From NCBI RefSeq assembly GCF_001650875.1, contig NZ_LXYI01000023.1:1-64000 (forward strand): a stretch of 64,000 nucleotides of DNA, in the 5' to 3' direction. This DNA comes from Sulfitobacter sp. EhC04 (GTDB taxonomy: Bacteria > Pseudomonadota > Alphaproteobacteria > Rhodobacterales > Rhodobacteraceae). Under the pieces are notes generated by a model. The model worked only from the letters and a program-made list of their open reading frames with translations. It searched no databases and was not told where the DNA came from. The position numbers were made by a program, and so were the translations under genes. Below are positions 1 through 9,748 of the stretch, in pieces. Each line of letters opens with the position of its first letter. Position 1 is the first letter of the stretch.

Positions 1-157
1 GCGCCACCATGTTTTGCGAGTCGGACAACGAGGTCATCAGCCACGCCGCACCCACGGCCTGAACCAGCCCGCCGAAATTCGACGCCAGCGCCGCGATCCA
101 AAGGGACCGGAACGTCTGGTTGCGGAACAATATCAATGGCGAAATGCGGTCTGGCAC
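1..157 (-). CDS. MFS exporter, N-terminal fragment (runs off window)
   Basis: Only the first 52 codons are in the window. Read on the minus strand from a GTG at 157, they give a short basic lead, then residues like FRNQTFRSLWIAAL and FGGLVQAVGAAWLM, which form the first transmembrane helix. This opening resembles major facilitator transporters of the EntS / MFS_3 type, inner-membrane drug or siderophore exporters. An AGAAGGGA ribosome-binding site lies 8 bases before the GTG, and an in-frame TAG further upstream excludes a longer start. The substrate cannot be judged from this fragment. The sensor kinase at 289-2226 is upstream on the same strand. Confidence 0.6.
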   Translation of the reverse strand, partial: MPDRISPLILFRNQTFRSLWIAALASNFGGLVQAVGAAWLMTSLSDSQNMVA

Positions 158-288
158 GGACAGGGTCCCTTCTGAGCACCTTGTCTAGGTACGTGGTCCC
201 GCCCCCGTCTGTCGAGGGGAATACCCGCACAAACAACCACTTCCCCATTCGAACTGGTTATTGTGTCATGCGCCTGCGCGGCCTGCCC

Positions 289-2226
289 TCAGGCCACGGG
301 CAGCCATACGGTAAATTCTGCCCCTCCCCCGTCGCGGTTGCGGACCGAAATCAGCCCCCCTGCCCGCTGGATCAGCGTCTGCGAGATTGACAGCCCCAGC
401 CCCGTGCCTTCGCCCCGCTTGGTGGTAAAGAACGGATCAAATACCGAACCCAGTTGATCCTCGGGCACGCCCGGCCCGGTGTCCTGTACCACCAGCGCCG
501 CGCCACCACGTGGATCGGGGCCCAACCGCAGGGTCAACTGCCCGCCGTTGCCCATCGCCTGCACCGCGTTGACCACCAGATTGACAATCACCTGCTGAAT
601 CTCGCCGGTGTCCACGCGCACCAGTGGTACCGGATCAAACTGGCAGGTGACGGTAATCTGGTGCTGGCTGATCAAATGGTCAACCAACACCAGACAGTCG
701 CGGACCACGGGGGCCAGATCAACCTGTTGCTGGTGGTCGGCAAAGTCCGACGGTGCGGCGAATTTCAGAAGCTTGCCGACGATGGCTTCAATCCGCGATA
801 CCTGTTTGTCGATCAGGTTCAGTTCGGTCTGCACCGGGGCGGCCCCCTCGCCAAGGGTCTGCCGGATGACATCGACATTCCCCAGGATCACCGCAACAGG
901 GTTATTGATCTCGTGGGCGACCCCTGCGGTGATTTCCCCGATCGAGGCCAGCTTTTCGCTCATCACCAGTTGGCGGAATGTCTGCTCCAGCTTGGCGTTC
1001 GCCTCGCTCAGTTCCGCCGTGCGCTGGTCGACGCGTTTGTTCAACTCTTCGTTCCAGGCGCGCAGCCGCAGGTCGCGGTCCTGCACCTGTTCCAGCAACC
1101 CGTCGAGATGCTGCGCCACCTCCCCGATCTCCCCGCGCGCGCCCACGGGTCCGATCCGCGCCGACAAGTCGCCCTGCCCCACACGGTTGATCACCTGGGT
1201 CATCTTTTCCAGGGGCGCAAAAATGCCCCGCGCCATCCACAAAAACACCGGTGCCGAAAGGATCAGCACAGCGGCAAAGGCCGCCATCATCCACAAAAAC
1301 GCATCCCGCTTGGCCAGGTTAAACGGCGCTTCGAGGAAACCAACGTACAGCATCCCCACACGGTCGCCAAAGCTGTCGGTGATCGGCAGATAACCCGAAA
1401 TATACCAGTCGTTGACCACAAAGGCGCGGTCGAGCCAGATGCGCCCCTCGCTCAGCACGGCCTCGCGCACTTCGGCAGACACCCGCGTGCCAAGCGCGCG
1501 CACATCTTCGAACAAGCGCACGTTGGTCGAGATACGCACGTCATCCAGAAACAGCGTGGCGGTGCCCTGGCGCGCACCAACCGCGCCCGCGTGGGCATAG
1601 ACAAGGTCGTTGATCGTGTCGATGAAATCCAGATTCCGGTTCAGCAGGATGCCCCCCACCAGAACGCCCCGATGCCCGCTCCGCATGATCGGGCTGGCCG
1701 CGTGGATCACCATGCCACGGGCTTCGACCGCGCGTGTGGTTGGAACGGCGGCCGGGGTTGCGATCAGCGGTATCCGTGCGACCTGTGCCACCTCGGGCGA
1801 CAGTTGCGCCAGCGTATCATTGGCCATGATGTCGATCTGTGCGCTGCCCTGCCCTGCGACGGCCTGCGCAATCACGGGCCATATCTCACCAGCTTGGGTC
1901 GCTTGCTCGGCCGGCAAATAATACAGGAACGTCAGACCCAAGCGCGCACGCGTTTCGTCGAAATAGCGGGCGCGTTCTTCCTCGGGACGGCCCAGCCAGG
2001 CGTTGAACTCGACCGAGTCGGTAACGGCATTCAACTCGTCCCCCGTCTTGGCCCGCAAGCGCGACAGGTACTGGCTGGCAATTTTCAGATCACTTTCAAC
2101 ATTGGCGATCAGAACCTTGTCATAGTCCGCGGTCCAGCGTGTCATACCCAGCAGCAGCAACAGCGGCATCAATACAATCAACGGCGCAAGAGCAAGAACC
2201 AAAAGACGCAGGCGAACGGATGTCAT
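289..2226 (-). CDS. Membrane sensor histidine kinase with periplasmic Cache-like domain
   Basis: 645 residues. TM1 is at about 7-28, then a periplasmic region of about 280 residues with the look of a double Cache ligand-sensing domain, TM2 at about 310-331, HAMP at about 332-385, a coiled coil, HisKA with the phospho-acceptor His438 in GVAHEINNPVAV, and a HATPase with N-box (VNLVVNAVQAM), G1 (DTGPGVP) and G2 (GTGLGLSIS). It should autophosphorylate in response to a small extracellular ligand. No response regulator is adjacent, so it is an orphan kinase here. The architecture is clear; the ligand is unknown. The ATG at 2226 sits directly before a typical basic lead and signal-anchor. Confidence 0.88.
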   Translation of the reverse strand: MTSVRLRLLVLALAPLIVLMPLLLLLGMTRWTADYDKVLIANVESDLKIASQYLSRLRAKTGDELNAVTDSVEFNAWLGRPEEERARYFDETRARLGLTFLYYLPAEQATQAGEIWPVIAQAVAGQGSAQIDIMANDTLAQLSPEVAQVARIPLIATPAAVPTTRAVEARGMVIHAASPIMRSGHRGVLVGGILLNRNLDFIDTINDLVYAHAGAVGARQGTATLFLDDVRISTNVRLFEDVRALGTRVSAEVREAVLSEGRIWLDRAFVVNDWYISGYLPITDSFGDRVGMLYVGFLEAPFNLAKRDAFLWMMAAFAAVLILSAPVFLWMARGIFAPLEKMTQVINRVGQGDLSARIGPVGARGEIGEVAQHLDGLLEQVQDRDLRLRAWNEELNKRVDQRTAELSEANAKLEQTFRQLVMSEKLASIGEITAGVAHEINNPVAVILGNVDVIRQTLGEGAAPVQTELNLIDKQVSRIEAIVGKLLKFAAPSDFADHQQQVDLAPVVRDCLVLVDHLISQHQITVTCQFDPVPLVRVDTGEIQQVIVNLVVNAVQAMGNGGQLTLRLGPDPRGGAALVVQDTGPGVPEDQLGSVFDPFFTTKRGEGTGLGLSISQTLIQRAGGLISVRNRDGGGAEFTVWLPVA

Positions 2227-2663
2227 GGGTGGGTTTCCCTAGGGCTGCGCCAGCCTAGTTCCGGCATCTGATCGGTTGGATCGAGTTTGAATCTTTCCGG
2301 CTCCGTTGTCCAGAATTTGCAGTGTATTCGGGTTTTGTCACACGAAAGTTCTGACAGGATCCCTGTCGCAAATCCAGTCCGGTATCTGGAAACATGAGGA
2401 GTTGGGCACCGAGAAAATACAAGCCCACGGTCCGGTTCGATCCGGCAATGATCTGGTCACCACTTCCGCGGGGCTGGACCGGGCGGCACCGGATTGCAAC
2501 AGGTGGTGCAGCCTGCCGCAAATCCGTCGCCTCCTTCCGATCAGTCATTCTTCTACAGCGTCCCGCCTTTAACCTGATACACTCCGTATCGCCGATGTCC
2601 CGAGAGCGCGAAGCGCGGCAGGGTATCGGCGATACAAGTTTAAGGCGGGGCGCTTTAAAAGCG
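2227..2663. other. Intergenic region, no gene
   Basis: 437 bases between the sensor kinase start and the Fe-ADH stop. Both flanking genes are on the minus strand, so this holds the kinase promoter and the 3' end of the glycerol operon. The only structure I see is the 104-bp palindromic repeat at 2554-2657. Short open frames here lack ribosome-binding sites and resemble no protein. Confidence 0.6.
2554..2657 (-). repeat. 104-bp palindromic repeat, copy 1
   Basis: The reverse complement is identical to 15776-15879 except at one base. The outer arms (AGCGCCCCGCCTTAAAC and its near-complement) pair with two mismatches over 17 bases. Inside are ATCGCCGAT / ATCGGCGAT arms and a CGCG-CTT-CGCG core, so the unit can fold into one long hairpin. 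It begins 6 bases past the Fe-ADH stop codon, in the same orientation relative to that gene as copy 2 has to the MarR gene. Confidence 0.85.
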
Positions 2664-3818
2664 TCAGAATGCGCTGCGTAAGATCGCCTCATAGGCCCGT
2701 ACCGGCAGCGGCACCGCATTTTTCTGACTGGAAGAGGCTTTGCTGCCCAGTTCTGCCAAAGCTGTGATGCGATCCTCTGACAGTCCCAAGTCAGACAATC
2801 TGGGCAACCCCTTTGCATTCACCCAGGCCTCGAAACCCGACAGCCGGTCGTTGGTGCGGACCGGGGCAAATGCATCAACGACGGCTTGCAGACAATAGGC
2901 GATCCTGTCCTGAACTTCCGGGTCTTCACGGCTGTACTCATGATTTACGCGCAGGGTCGGGATCAGCAATCTGCCACAGAGCGCGCCATGTGGTGCCCCA
3001 AGCTGTGCACCAAGCACGGAGGCAAGCCCATGCGCCGCGCCCAGTCCCGAGTTGGCAAGCGCAAGCCCGCTGAACAGGCTGGTCCAGCACATGTTTTCCC
3101 AGGCCTTTGTGTCGGGCGTTTCGATGACCTGCCGCAGGGCGACGAGGCCCAGCGGTATGGCGGGGCGGCACAGGGCCATTGAAAAGGGTGTCGCCGCACT
3201 GGAGGTGTAGCTTTCGATCACCTGTGTGACAGCATCCAGCCCGGAGGCGAGTGCGACGCTGACAGGGGCCGTTTGCGCCAGTTCCGGATCGACCAGGGCG
3301 ATATCGGGGATCAGCGCGGCACCCCTGATGCTGATCTTTGCCCCCATGGCAGGCACGTCGATGACAGCATTGGCTGTCACCTCTGCCCCTGTTCCGGCAG
3401 TCGTTGGCAGGGCGATCAGGCGGATGTTCTGCCGCGCCGTCAGCGGCGGCAGCGTCGCAAAATCCGCCGGCAAGGTCAGGCCGTGTTCAGCCAATGCCGC
3501 CAGCGCCTTGCCCATGTCCAGCACCGCACCGCCACCGCAGGCAATCACATGGGTCGGATGGCCCAGCTTAGCCAAGGCCGCGTTGACCGTTTCAACCGAC
3601 GGCTCGCCGGGGCAGCAGACAAGGGTGACATCGTGACCCGCCCCGCGCAGCGCCGCAAGAACCCCTGCTGCGGCCTGGCCGCTGGCCCCCTGAACAAAGA
3701 GGATGCGCGCCGGTGCATCCGGCAGCAATCCTGGCAGATCCGCGGCCCGGCCTGCGCCAAAGTGTACCGCCGTGGGGCAGGAAATGCCGAAGTGTCTGGT
3801 GCCCTCCGCCAAGATCAA
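2664..3818 (-). CDS. Iron-containing alcohol dehydrogenase family protein, last gene of glp operon
   Basis: 384 residues of the group III (Fe-dependent) alcohol dehydrogenase / glycerol dehydrogenase superfamily. It has the nucleotide-binding [11 protein letters not shown] at about 95-105, the family motif [13 protein letters not shown], and a His-rich metal-binding segment around [17 protein letters not shown]. It would oxidise an alcohol or reduce an aldehyde or ketone with NAD(P)H. The start is a TTG at 3818 overlapping the glpK stop by four bases (TTGA), so translation is probably coupled to glpK. This start is weakly supported, since no good ribosome-binding site precedes it. Placement after glpK suggests a C3 substrate such as glycerol, dihydroxyacetone or propanediol, but that is inference. 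Confidence 0.8.
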   Translation of the reverse strand: MILAEGTRHFGISCPTAVHFGAGRAADLPGLLPDAPARILFVQGASGQAAAGVLAALRGAGHDVTLVCCPGEPSVETVNAALAKLGHPTHVIACGGGAVLDMGKALAALAEHGLTLPADFATLPPLTARQNIRLIALPTTAGTGAEVTANAVIDVPAMGAKISIRGAALIPDIALVDPELAQTAPVSVALASGLDAVTQVIESYTSSAATPFSMALCRPAIPLGLVALRQVIETPDTKAWENMCWTSLFSGLALANSGLGAAHGLASVLGAQLGAPHGALCGRLLIPTLRVNHEYSREDPEVQDRIAYCLQAVVDAFAPVRTNDRLSGFEAWVNAKGLPRLSDLGLSEDRITALAELGSKASSSQKNAVPLPVRAYEAILRSAF

Positions 3819-5302
3819 TACGCCAGCGTACTGTCCACGGCGCGCTTCCAGTTGGCGTACTTCCGGTCACGGGTCTTGGCATCCATCGCCGGTTCGAATT
3901 GCCGGTCCAGCGCCCATCCCTTGGCAAAGGCATCCCGGTCCGGCAACGCGCCTGCCTTCATCCCGGCCAGCCATGCAACGCCAAGCGCGGTGGTTTCCAG
4001 CACCTTGGGACGGTCGACCGGCGCGTCAATGATGTCGGACAGGAACTGCATGGCCCAGTCCGATGCGCTCATCCCGCCATCGACGCGAAGCACGGGGGCG
4101 GCGCCCTGCCCGGTCCAGTCGGCATGCATCGCCTCCAGCAGGTCGCGGGTCTGGTAGCCGACACTTTCCAATGCCGCCTTGGCCAGTTCCTGCGGGCCGG
4201 AGTTGCGCGACAGCCCAAAGATCGCGCCCCGGCAGTCGGGGTTCCAATAAGGCGCGCCCAGCCCGGTAAAGGCGGGAACCAGCACGACCTCCTGTGTCGG
4301 GTCGGCGGCTTCGGCCAGCGGCTGGGTCTCCGAGGCTTCGCGGATGATTTTCAGCCCGTCGCGCAGCCATTGCACCACGGCCCCTGCCACAAATATCGAC
4401 CCCTCCAGCGCATAGGTCGGCTTGCCGTCCAGCTGATAGGCAATGGTGGTCAGCAGACGGTTTTGCGACCTGACCGGCGTGTCACCGGTATTCAGCAAGG
4501 CAAAACATCCGGTGCCATAGGTGGATTTCAACATGCCCGGCTCAAAGCACGCCTGCCCGATGGTCGCGGCCTGCTGGTCGCCTGCCACCCCCAGAATGGG
4601 GATCGGACGGCCAAACAGATCGGCACGGGTTTCGCCAAATTCGGCGGCGCTGTCGCGCACCTCGGGCAGCATGTTCATGGGAATGTCGAACAGATCGCAG
4701 ATGGTCTGGCTCCACCGACCCTTGCGGATGTCATAGAGCATGGTGCGCGCGGCATTGGTGGCATCGGTCACATGGGAGGCACCGCCGGTCAGTTTCCAGA
4801 TCAGGTAGGTGTCCACTGTACCGAACAACAACTCCCCCCGCGCCGCGGCATCCCGCGCGCCTTCGGCATTGTCGAGAATCCACTTCAGTTTCGTCGCGGA
4901 AAAATACGGGTCCAGCAGCAGGCCGGTGCGGTCCGCGAACATCTCGGCATGGCCCGCCTCGCGCAGCTTGCGGCAGAACTCGCCGGTGCGGCGGTCCTGC
5001 CAGACGATGGCGTTATGCACCGGTTCGCCGGTCTTGCGGTTCCACACGACAGTGGTTTCGCGTTGATTGGTGATGCCGATGGAAATGATGTCTTTTGCGT
5101 CGATTCCGGCGCGTTCGATGACCTGCCGGCAGGTGCCAGCGGTCGTGGCCCACAGATCCCTTGGGTCATGTTCGACCCAGCCGGATTGCGGGAAAATCTG
5201 GGGAAATTCCTCTTGCGCGGTGGTCCGCAGGTTCAGCGTTTCGTCAAACAGGATCGCGCGGGAAGACGTGGTGCCCTGGTCAATGGAAAGTACGTATTTC
5301 AT
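3815..5302 (-). CDS. glpK: Glycerol kinase
   Basis: 495 residues, the usual length for bacterial glycerol kinase (FGGY family), which makes sn-glycerol-3-phosphate from glycerol and ATP in the cytoplasm. The N-terminus [20 protein letters not shown] is the phosphate-binding signature. [19 protein letters not shown] and the C-terminal [20 protein letters not shown] are all characteristic. It follows glpV after an 80-base gap with a stem-loop, and overlaps the next gene by four bases. GlpK supplies the substrate of GlpD, encoded at the other end of the operon, and traps glycerol delivered by GlpSTPQUV. Confidence 0.97.
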   Translation of the reverse strand: MKYVLSIDQGTTSSRAILFDETLNLRTTAQEEFPQIFPQSGWVEHDPRDLWATTAGTCRQVIERAGIDAKDIISIGITNQRETTVVWNRKTGEPVHNAIVWQDRRTGEFCRKLREAGHAEMFADRTGLLLDPYFSATKLKWILDNAEGARDAAARGELLFGTVDTYLIWKLTGGASHVTDATNAARTMLYDIRKGRWSQTICDLFDIPMNMLPEVRDSAAEFGETRADLFGRPIPILGVAGDQQAATIGQACFEPGMLKSTYGTGCFALLNTGDTPVRSQNRLLTTIAYQLDGKPTYALEGSIFVAGAVVQWLRDGLKIIREASETQPLAEAADPTQEVVLVPAFTGLGAPYWNPDCRGAIFGLSRNSGPQELAKAALESVGYQTRDLLEAMHADWTGQGAAPVLRVDGGMSASDWAMQFLSDIIDAPVDRPKVLETTALGVAWLAGMKAGALPDRDAFAKGWALDRQFEPAMDAKTRDRKYANWKRAVDSTLAY

Positions 5303-5340
5303 GGCGTGTCCAACGGGTCATTAAGGGTCTTGAAATGGCA

Positions 5341-5360
5341 TGGGGGGCCAGCGCCCCCCA
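5341..5360 (-). promoter_or_regulatory. Intercistronic stem-loop between glpV and glpK
   Basis: TGGGGGGC, a CAGC loop, then GCCCCCCA: a perfect 8-bp stem just after the glpV stop. No run of U follows in the direction of transcription, so it is more likely an mRNA-stabilising or attenuating hairpin than a full terminator. Similar hairpins follow three other solute-binding-protein genes in this window. Confidence 0.6.
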
Positions 5361-5381
5361 CACCGTTATCATGATCGCAGA

Positions 5382-7103
5382 TTATTCCCAGGACTTGATC
5401 AGCTCGTCATAGGCGACGGTCTTGGGCTCTTCGTCCTCGTTCTCCAGCTTGGGATAGGGCGCACCGGGCTGTTCGAACCAGTATTCGGCGGTTTGCTCTT
5501 CGTTCAGCTTGGGGCCAAGGTCGCCCTGCACACCGGCACGTTCCAGACGCTCAAGTACGCGTTCCTGATCGGAACACAGCGCATCGAGTGCTTCCTGGGG
5601 AGTTTTCGCACCGGACATGGCGTCGCCGATGTTCTGCCACCACAATTGCGCCAGCTTGGGGTAATCCGGTACGTTTGTACCAGTGGGCGACCATGCCACA
5701 CGGGCGGGCGAGCGGTAGAATTCCACCAGACCCCCCAGGCGCGGGGCGCGTTCTGTGAAGTGGTCGCTGTCGATGGTCGATTCACGGATAAAGGTCAGAC
5801 CCACATCCGATTTCTTCAGATCAACCGTTTTCGACACCACGAACTGAGCATAAAGCCAAGCGGCCTGAGCGCGGTCCACGGGGGTCGATTCCATCAGCGT
5901 CCAGCTGCCTGCATCCTGATAGCCGATCTTCTGGCCCTCTTTCCAATAGACACCGTGCGGCGAAGGGGCCATGCGCCACTTGGGCGTGCCGTCTTCGTTC
6001 ATCACGGGCAGGTCGGGTTTCACCGTGTCAGCGGTAAAGGCCGTGTACCAGAACATCTGTTGCGCAACATTGCCCTGGGCGGGGATCGGGCCCGCTTCGG
6101 AGAATGTCATGCCGGCAGCGGCGGGCGGCGAATAGTTCTGAAGCCATTCGATTGCCTTGGTCACCGCATAGACGGCAGCGGGCGCATTGGTCGCCCCGCC
6201 GCGAGTCACACAGGAACCTGTGGGCTGCGACTGTTCGTTGACGCGAATGCCCCATTCATCGACCGGCAGGCCGTTGGGTTCACCGACGTCGCCCATGCCA
6301 GCCATGGACATCCACGCATCGGTATAGCGCCAGCCCAGGCTCGGGTCCTTCTTGCCATAGTCCATGTTGCCAAAGACGTCGCCTTCGACGCCCATGCGGC
6401 TGAGATCGCGGCCGGTAAAGAATTCCGCGATATCCTCATAGGCCGACCAGTTGACCGGCACGCCCAGATCGTAACCGTACTTCTCCTTGAAGTCGGCCTT
6501 GTTCTGTTCGTCGTTGAACCAGTCATAGCGGAACCAATAAAGGTTCGCGAACTGCTGGGTCGGCAGTTGGTACAGCTTGCCATCGGGGCCGGTTGTAAAC
6601 GACGTGCCGATGAAATCTTCCAGATCGAGGGACGGCAGGGTCACGTCCTTGCCTTCGTTTTCCATCCAGTCAGTCAGGTTGCGCACCTGTTTGTAACGCC
6701 AGTGGGTGCCGATCAGGTCCGAGTCGTTGATATAGGCGTCATAGATGTTCTCGCCCGACTGCATCTGTGTTTGCAGCTTTTCGACAACGTCGCCTTCGCC
6801 GATCAGGTCATGGGTGACCTTGATGCCGGTGATGGCTGTGAACGCAGGTGCCAGCACCTGTGATTCATATTCATGGGTCGTGATGGTTTCGGAAACCACC
6901 TTGATCTCCATGCCCTGATAGGGTGCTGCCGCATCGACAAAGAACTGCATCTCTGCTTCCTGGTCTGCGCGGCTGAGCACCGAAGTATCGCCGATCTCGG
7001 CATCCAGAAACGCCTTGGCGGCATCCATGTCGGCAAATGCCGGACCGCTGAGCATTCCAAGTGCCAGCACAACGGCTGTACTTGATTTCAAATTAAGTTT
7101 CAT
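5382..7103 (-). CDS. glpV: Glycerol ABC transporter, periplasmic substrate-binding protein
   Basis: 573 residues with a Sec signal peptide (MKLNLKSSTAVVLALG..., predicted cleavage after GPAFA near residue 24), then an extracellular solute-binding protein of the large family 1 type. Its length and position match GlpV of the GlpSTPQUV glycerol importer described in Rhizobium leguminosarum. The start at 7103 was chosen over an upstream in-frame start because GGAGG lies 6 bases before it and the signal peptide begins there. It binds glycerol in the periplasm and delivers it to GlpP/GlpQ. Downstream is a stem-loop, then glpK. Confidence 0.92.
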   Translation of the reverse strand: MKLNLKSSTAVVLALGMLSGPAFADMDAAKAFLDAEIGDTSVLSRADQEAEMQFFVDAAAPYQGMEIKVVSETITTHEYESQVLAPAFTAITGIKVTHDLIGEGDVVEKLQTQMQSGENIYDAYINDSDLIGTHWRYKQVRNLTDWMENEGKDVTLPSLDLEDFIGTSFTTGPDGKLYQLPTQQFANLYWFRYDWFNDEQNKADFKEKYGYDLGVPVNWSAYEDIAEFFTGRDLSRMGVEGDVFGNMDYGKKDPSLGWRYTDAWMSMAGMGDVGEPNGLPVDEWGIRVNEQSQPTGSCVTRGGATNAPAAVYAVTKAIEWLQNYSPPAAAGMTFSEAGPIPAQGNVAQQMFWYTAFTADTVKPDLPVMNEDGTPKWRMAPSPHGVYWKEGQKIGYQDAGSWTLMESTPVDRAQAAWLYAQFVVSKTVDLKKSDVGLTFIRESTIDSDHFTERAPRLGGLVEFYRSPARVAWSPTGTNVPDYPKLAQLWWQNIGDAMSGAKTPQEALDALCSDQERVLERLERAGVQGDLGPKLNEEQTAEYWFEQPGAPYPKLENEDEEPKTVAYDELIKSWE

Positions 7104-7182
7104 CGTTTCCTCCCTTATTTTCGAAACATCGTTTGATCGTATGCAGCCGGACGACAGCCCGACTGCGGCGGAACCACATTGC

Positions 7183-7455
7183 CTAGACCCAGCGAAATAC
7201 CGCCGCTGCATAGACAAGGCAGACAATCAGCGCGAAAGGTTGGTTCGCGCCGACAATTCCAAGCCACACCAGATTGATAAAGGCGCTGCCCAGAAGTGTG
7301 ATGAAAAGACGATCGCCGCGCGTCGTCTCCATGCCCAGAACGCCACGGCGCGGCGTCTCGGGGAATTTGATCGCCAGAAAGGTGAAGGTGATCAACGTGC
7401 AAGCGATACAGATAAAGAAGATCGCGGTGGGCCATGTCCATGCCATCCAGTCCAT
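7183..7455 (-). CDS. glpU: Small integral membrane protein GlpU (DUF2160)
   Basis: 90 residues with three hydrophobic helices at about 8-27, 45-65 and 70-88, and a conserved-looking cytoplasmic segment FPETPRRGVLGMETTRGDR. It matches the small DUF2160 membrane protein found between the permeases and the binding protein in glpSTPQUV operons. Its role is not well defined; the family is linked to the transporter by gene order. The start is the ATG at 7455, preceded by CAGGAG. It is separated from glpQ by 558 bases holding a GIY-YIG gene and palindromes, an unusual break in an otherwise tight operon. Confidence 0.85.
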   Translation of the reverse strand: MDWMAWTWPTAIFFICIACTLITFTFLAIKFPETPRRGVLGMETTRGDRLFITLLGSAFINLVWLGIVGANQPFALIVCLVYAAAVFRWV

Positions 7456-7513
7456 GTCAGCGTGCTCCTGTCTTTGCGATTGTGTCTTGATGTGTAACGT
7501 CCGCACTGCTGCA

Positions 7514-7543
7514 CGAGATCCTCGGGTCAGGCCCGAGGATGAC
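7514..7543 (+). repeat. 30-bp extragenic palindrome, copy 1
   Basis: The core ATCCTCGGGTCAGGCCCGAGGAT is a hairpin with ATCCTCGGG/CCCGAGGAT arms. It lies in the glpQ-glpU gap, same orientation as copy 3 and inverted relative to copy 2, 24 bases away. Confidence 0.85.
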
Positions 7544-7567
7544 CGCCGGTCTGCCGTGGGTAGCCCC

Positions 7568-7597
7568 GTCATCCTCGGGCTTGACCCGAGGATCTCG
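7568..7597 (-). repeat. 30-bp extragenic palindrome, copy 2 (inverted)
   Basis: The reverse complement of copy 1 with one base difference in the loop (TTG for CTG). It pairs with copy 1 as an inverted repeat on the 3' side of the GIY-YIG gene. Confidence 0.85.
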
Positions 7598-7614
7598 ACC
7601 CGTCTGCCCTGCGC

Positions 7615-7944
7615 TCAGATCACGCTGCCGCGGCCCGGCTGGCCCAGGATATCCAGCCACAGGTCCTGCCAGTCCGGGTTCTCGCGTGCGATCAACGCAG
7701 TCTTCCAGTTGCGCTGCCAGCGCTTGAGCGATTTTTCCCGCTGGATCGCGACCGGTGCCTCCGTATGCACTTCGAACCAGACCAGCCTGGTGAGATTGTA
7801 GGTATTGGTGAAGCCCCGTACCATGTGATTGCGATGTTCGTAGACGCGCCGCAGGAGGTTGTTCGTCACGCCGATATACAATGTACCCTGCGGCTTGTTG
7901 GTCATGATGTAGACGAACATATTGCCCGGCATGACGTCGCCCAT
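7615..7944 (-). CDS. GIY-YIG nuclease-superfamily protein inside the glp operon
   Basis: 109 residues. It has MFVYIMTN at about 9-16 and LYIGVTNNLLRRVYEHRN, the GIY and YIG strands with the following Arg and His, plus QREKSLKRW carrying the likely metal-binding Glu. It belongs to the short single-domain GIY-YIG proteins common in alphaproteobacteria, distantly related to UvrC and homing nucleases. The start is the ATG at 7944, with GGAGAG 8 bases before it; starts at 7932 or 7920 also keep the domain. It lies between glpQ and glpU, flanked by three copies of a 30-bp palindrome, suggesting a selfish or recently inserted unit unrelated to glycerol uptake. Function unproven. Confidence 0.85.
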   Translation of the reverse strand: MGDVMPGNMFVYIMTNKPQGTLYIGVTNNLLRRVYEHRNHMVRGFTNTYNLTRLVWFEVHTEAPVAIQREKSLKRWQRNWKTALIARENPDWQDLWLDILGQPGRGSVI

Positions 7945-7957
7945 TCCCACTACTCTC

Positions 7958-7987
7958 CGAGATCCTCGGGTCAGGCCCGAGGATGAC
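7958..7987 (+). repeat. 30-bp extragenic palindrome, copy 3
   Basis: The same 30 bases as copy 1, lying 13 bases upstream of the GIY-YIG start and 26 bases beyond the glpQ stop. Together the copies bracket the GIY-YIG gene. Confidence 0.85.
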
Positions 7988-8013
7988 GGGGAAATGGTTA
8001 ATGATTGGTTGCA

Positions 8014-8877
<864 letters not shown>

Positions 8878-8878
8878 C

Positions 8879-9748
8879 TTATCCCTCCTTCGCGTCAATG
8901 GTGGTCATCACGGTGTAGAACACAAAGGAGATGAGCAGGATTACCAGGAAATACATCAGCGAGAACGCGGCAGCGGGGCCAAGGTCGAATTGCCCCAGCG
9001 CCATCTTGACCAGGTCGATGGACAACAGCGTCGTGGCGTTGCCAGGGCCGCCCCCGGTGACCACGAAGGGCTCCGTGTAGATCATGAAGCTGTCCATGAA
9101 CCGCAGCAGGATCGCGATCATCAGCACGCCTGCCATCTTGGGCAGTTCGATGAAGCGGAACACGGCCCAGCGGTTGGCCTGGTCGATCTTGGCGGCCTGA
9201 TAATAGGCATCGGGGATGGATTTCAGCCCGGCAAAGGCCAGCAGCGCCACCAGCGAGGTCCAGTGCCAGACATCCATCACCACGATGGTCGCCCAGGCCG
9301 CGAACGTGTCCTGCGTATAGTTGTAGGAAATCCCAAGTGCGTCGAGCGTATAGCCCAGCAGGCCAATGTCCACGCGGCCAAAGATCTGCCAGATGGTGCC
9401 AACCACGTTCCACGGGATCAGCAGCGGCAAGGACATCAGCACAAGGCAAAAGCTGGACCAGAAGCCGCTTTTGGGCATGTTCAGCGCCACAAAGATGCCC
9501 AGCGGAACCTCAATCGCCAGAATGATCCCGGAGAACATCAATTGACGTCCCAGTGCCGCCCACATGCGGTCGGAATCGAGCATCTCTTCGAACCATTCGA
9601 GACCGGCCCAGAAGAACTGGTTCTGGCCAAACGTGTCCTGCACCGAATAGTTCACAACCGTCATCAGCGGGATCACGGCGGAGAAGGCGACAAGGATCAG
9701 GACCGGCAGGACCAGAAACCATGCTTTTTGATTGACTGTCTTGTTCAT
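8879..9748 (-). CDS. glpP: Glycerol ABC transporter permease
   Basis: 289 residues, six predicted helices starting at about 10-30, MalF/UgpA-type sugar-transport permease. The EAA loop is AGLKSIPDAYYQAAKIDQAN at about 185-205. The ATG at 9748 overlaps the glpT stop (ATGA), indicating translational coupling. It partners GlpQ in the membrane and receives glycerol from GlpV. Confidence 0.92.
   Translation of the reverse strand: MNKTVNQKAWFLVLPVLILVAFSAVIPLMTVVNYSVQDTFGQNQFFWAGLEWFEEMLDSDRMWAALGRQLMFSGIILAIEVPLGIFVALNMPKSGFWSSFCLVLMSLPLLIPWNVVGTIWQIFGRVDIGLLGYTLDALGISYNYTQDTFAAWATIVVMDVWHWTSLVALLAFAGLKSIPDAYYQAAKIDQANRWAVFRFIELPKMAGVLMIAILLRFMDSFMIYTEPFVVTGGGPGNATTLLSIDLVKMALGQFDLGPAAAFSLMYFLVILLISFVFYTVMTTIDAKEG

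Noticed and set aside
454..2271. A 605-codon plus-strand frame opposite the first sensor kinase
   Set aside because: Antisense shadow with Gln/His/Arg-rich sequence and no recognisable protein; the kinase on the other strand is complete.
2255..2818. A 187-codon minus-strand frame
   Set aside because: It covers the 104-bp repeat and the end of the Fe-ADH gene, with no ribosome-binding site or known motif.
3713..6863. Two long plus-strand frames opposite glpK and glpV
   Set aside because: They mirror the codon structure of glpK and glpV and show no conserved motif or ribosome-binding site.
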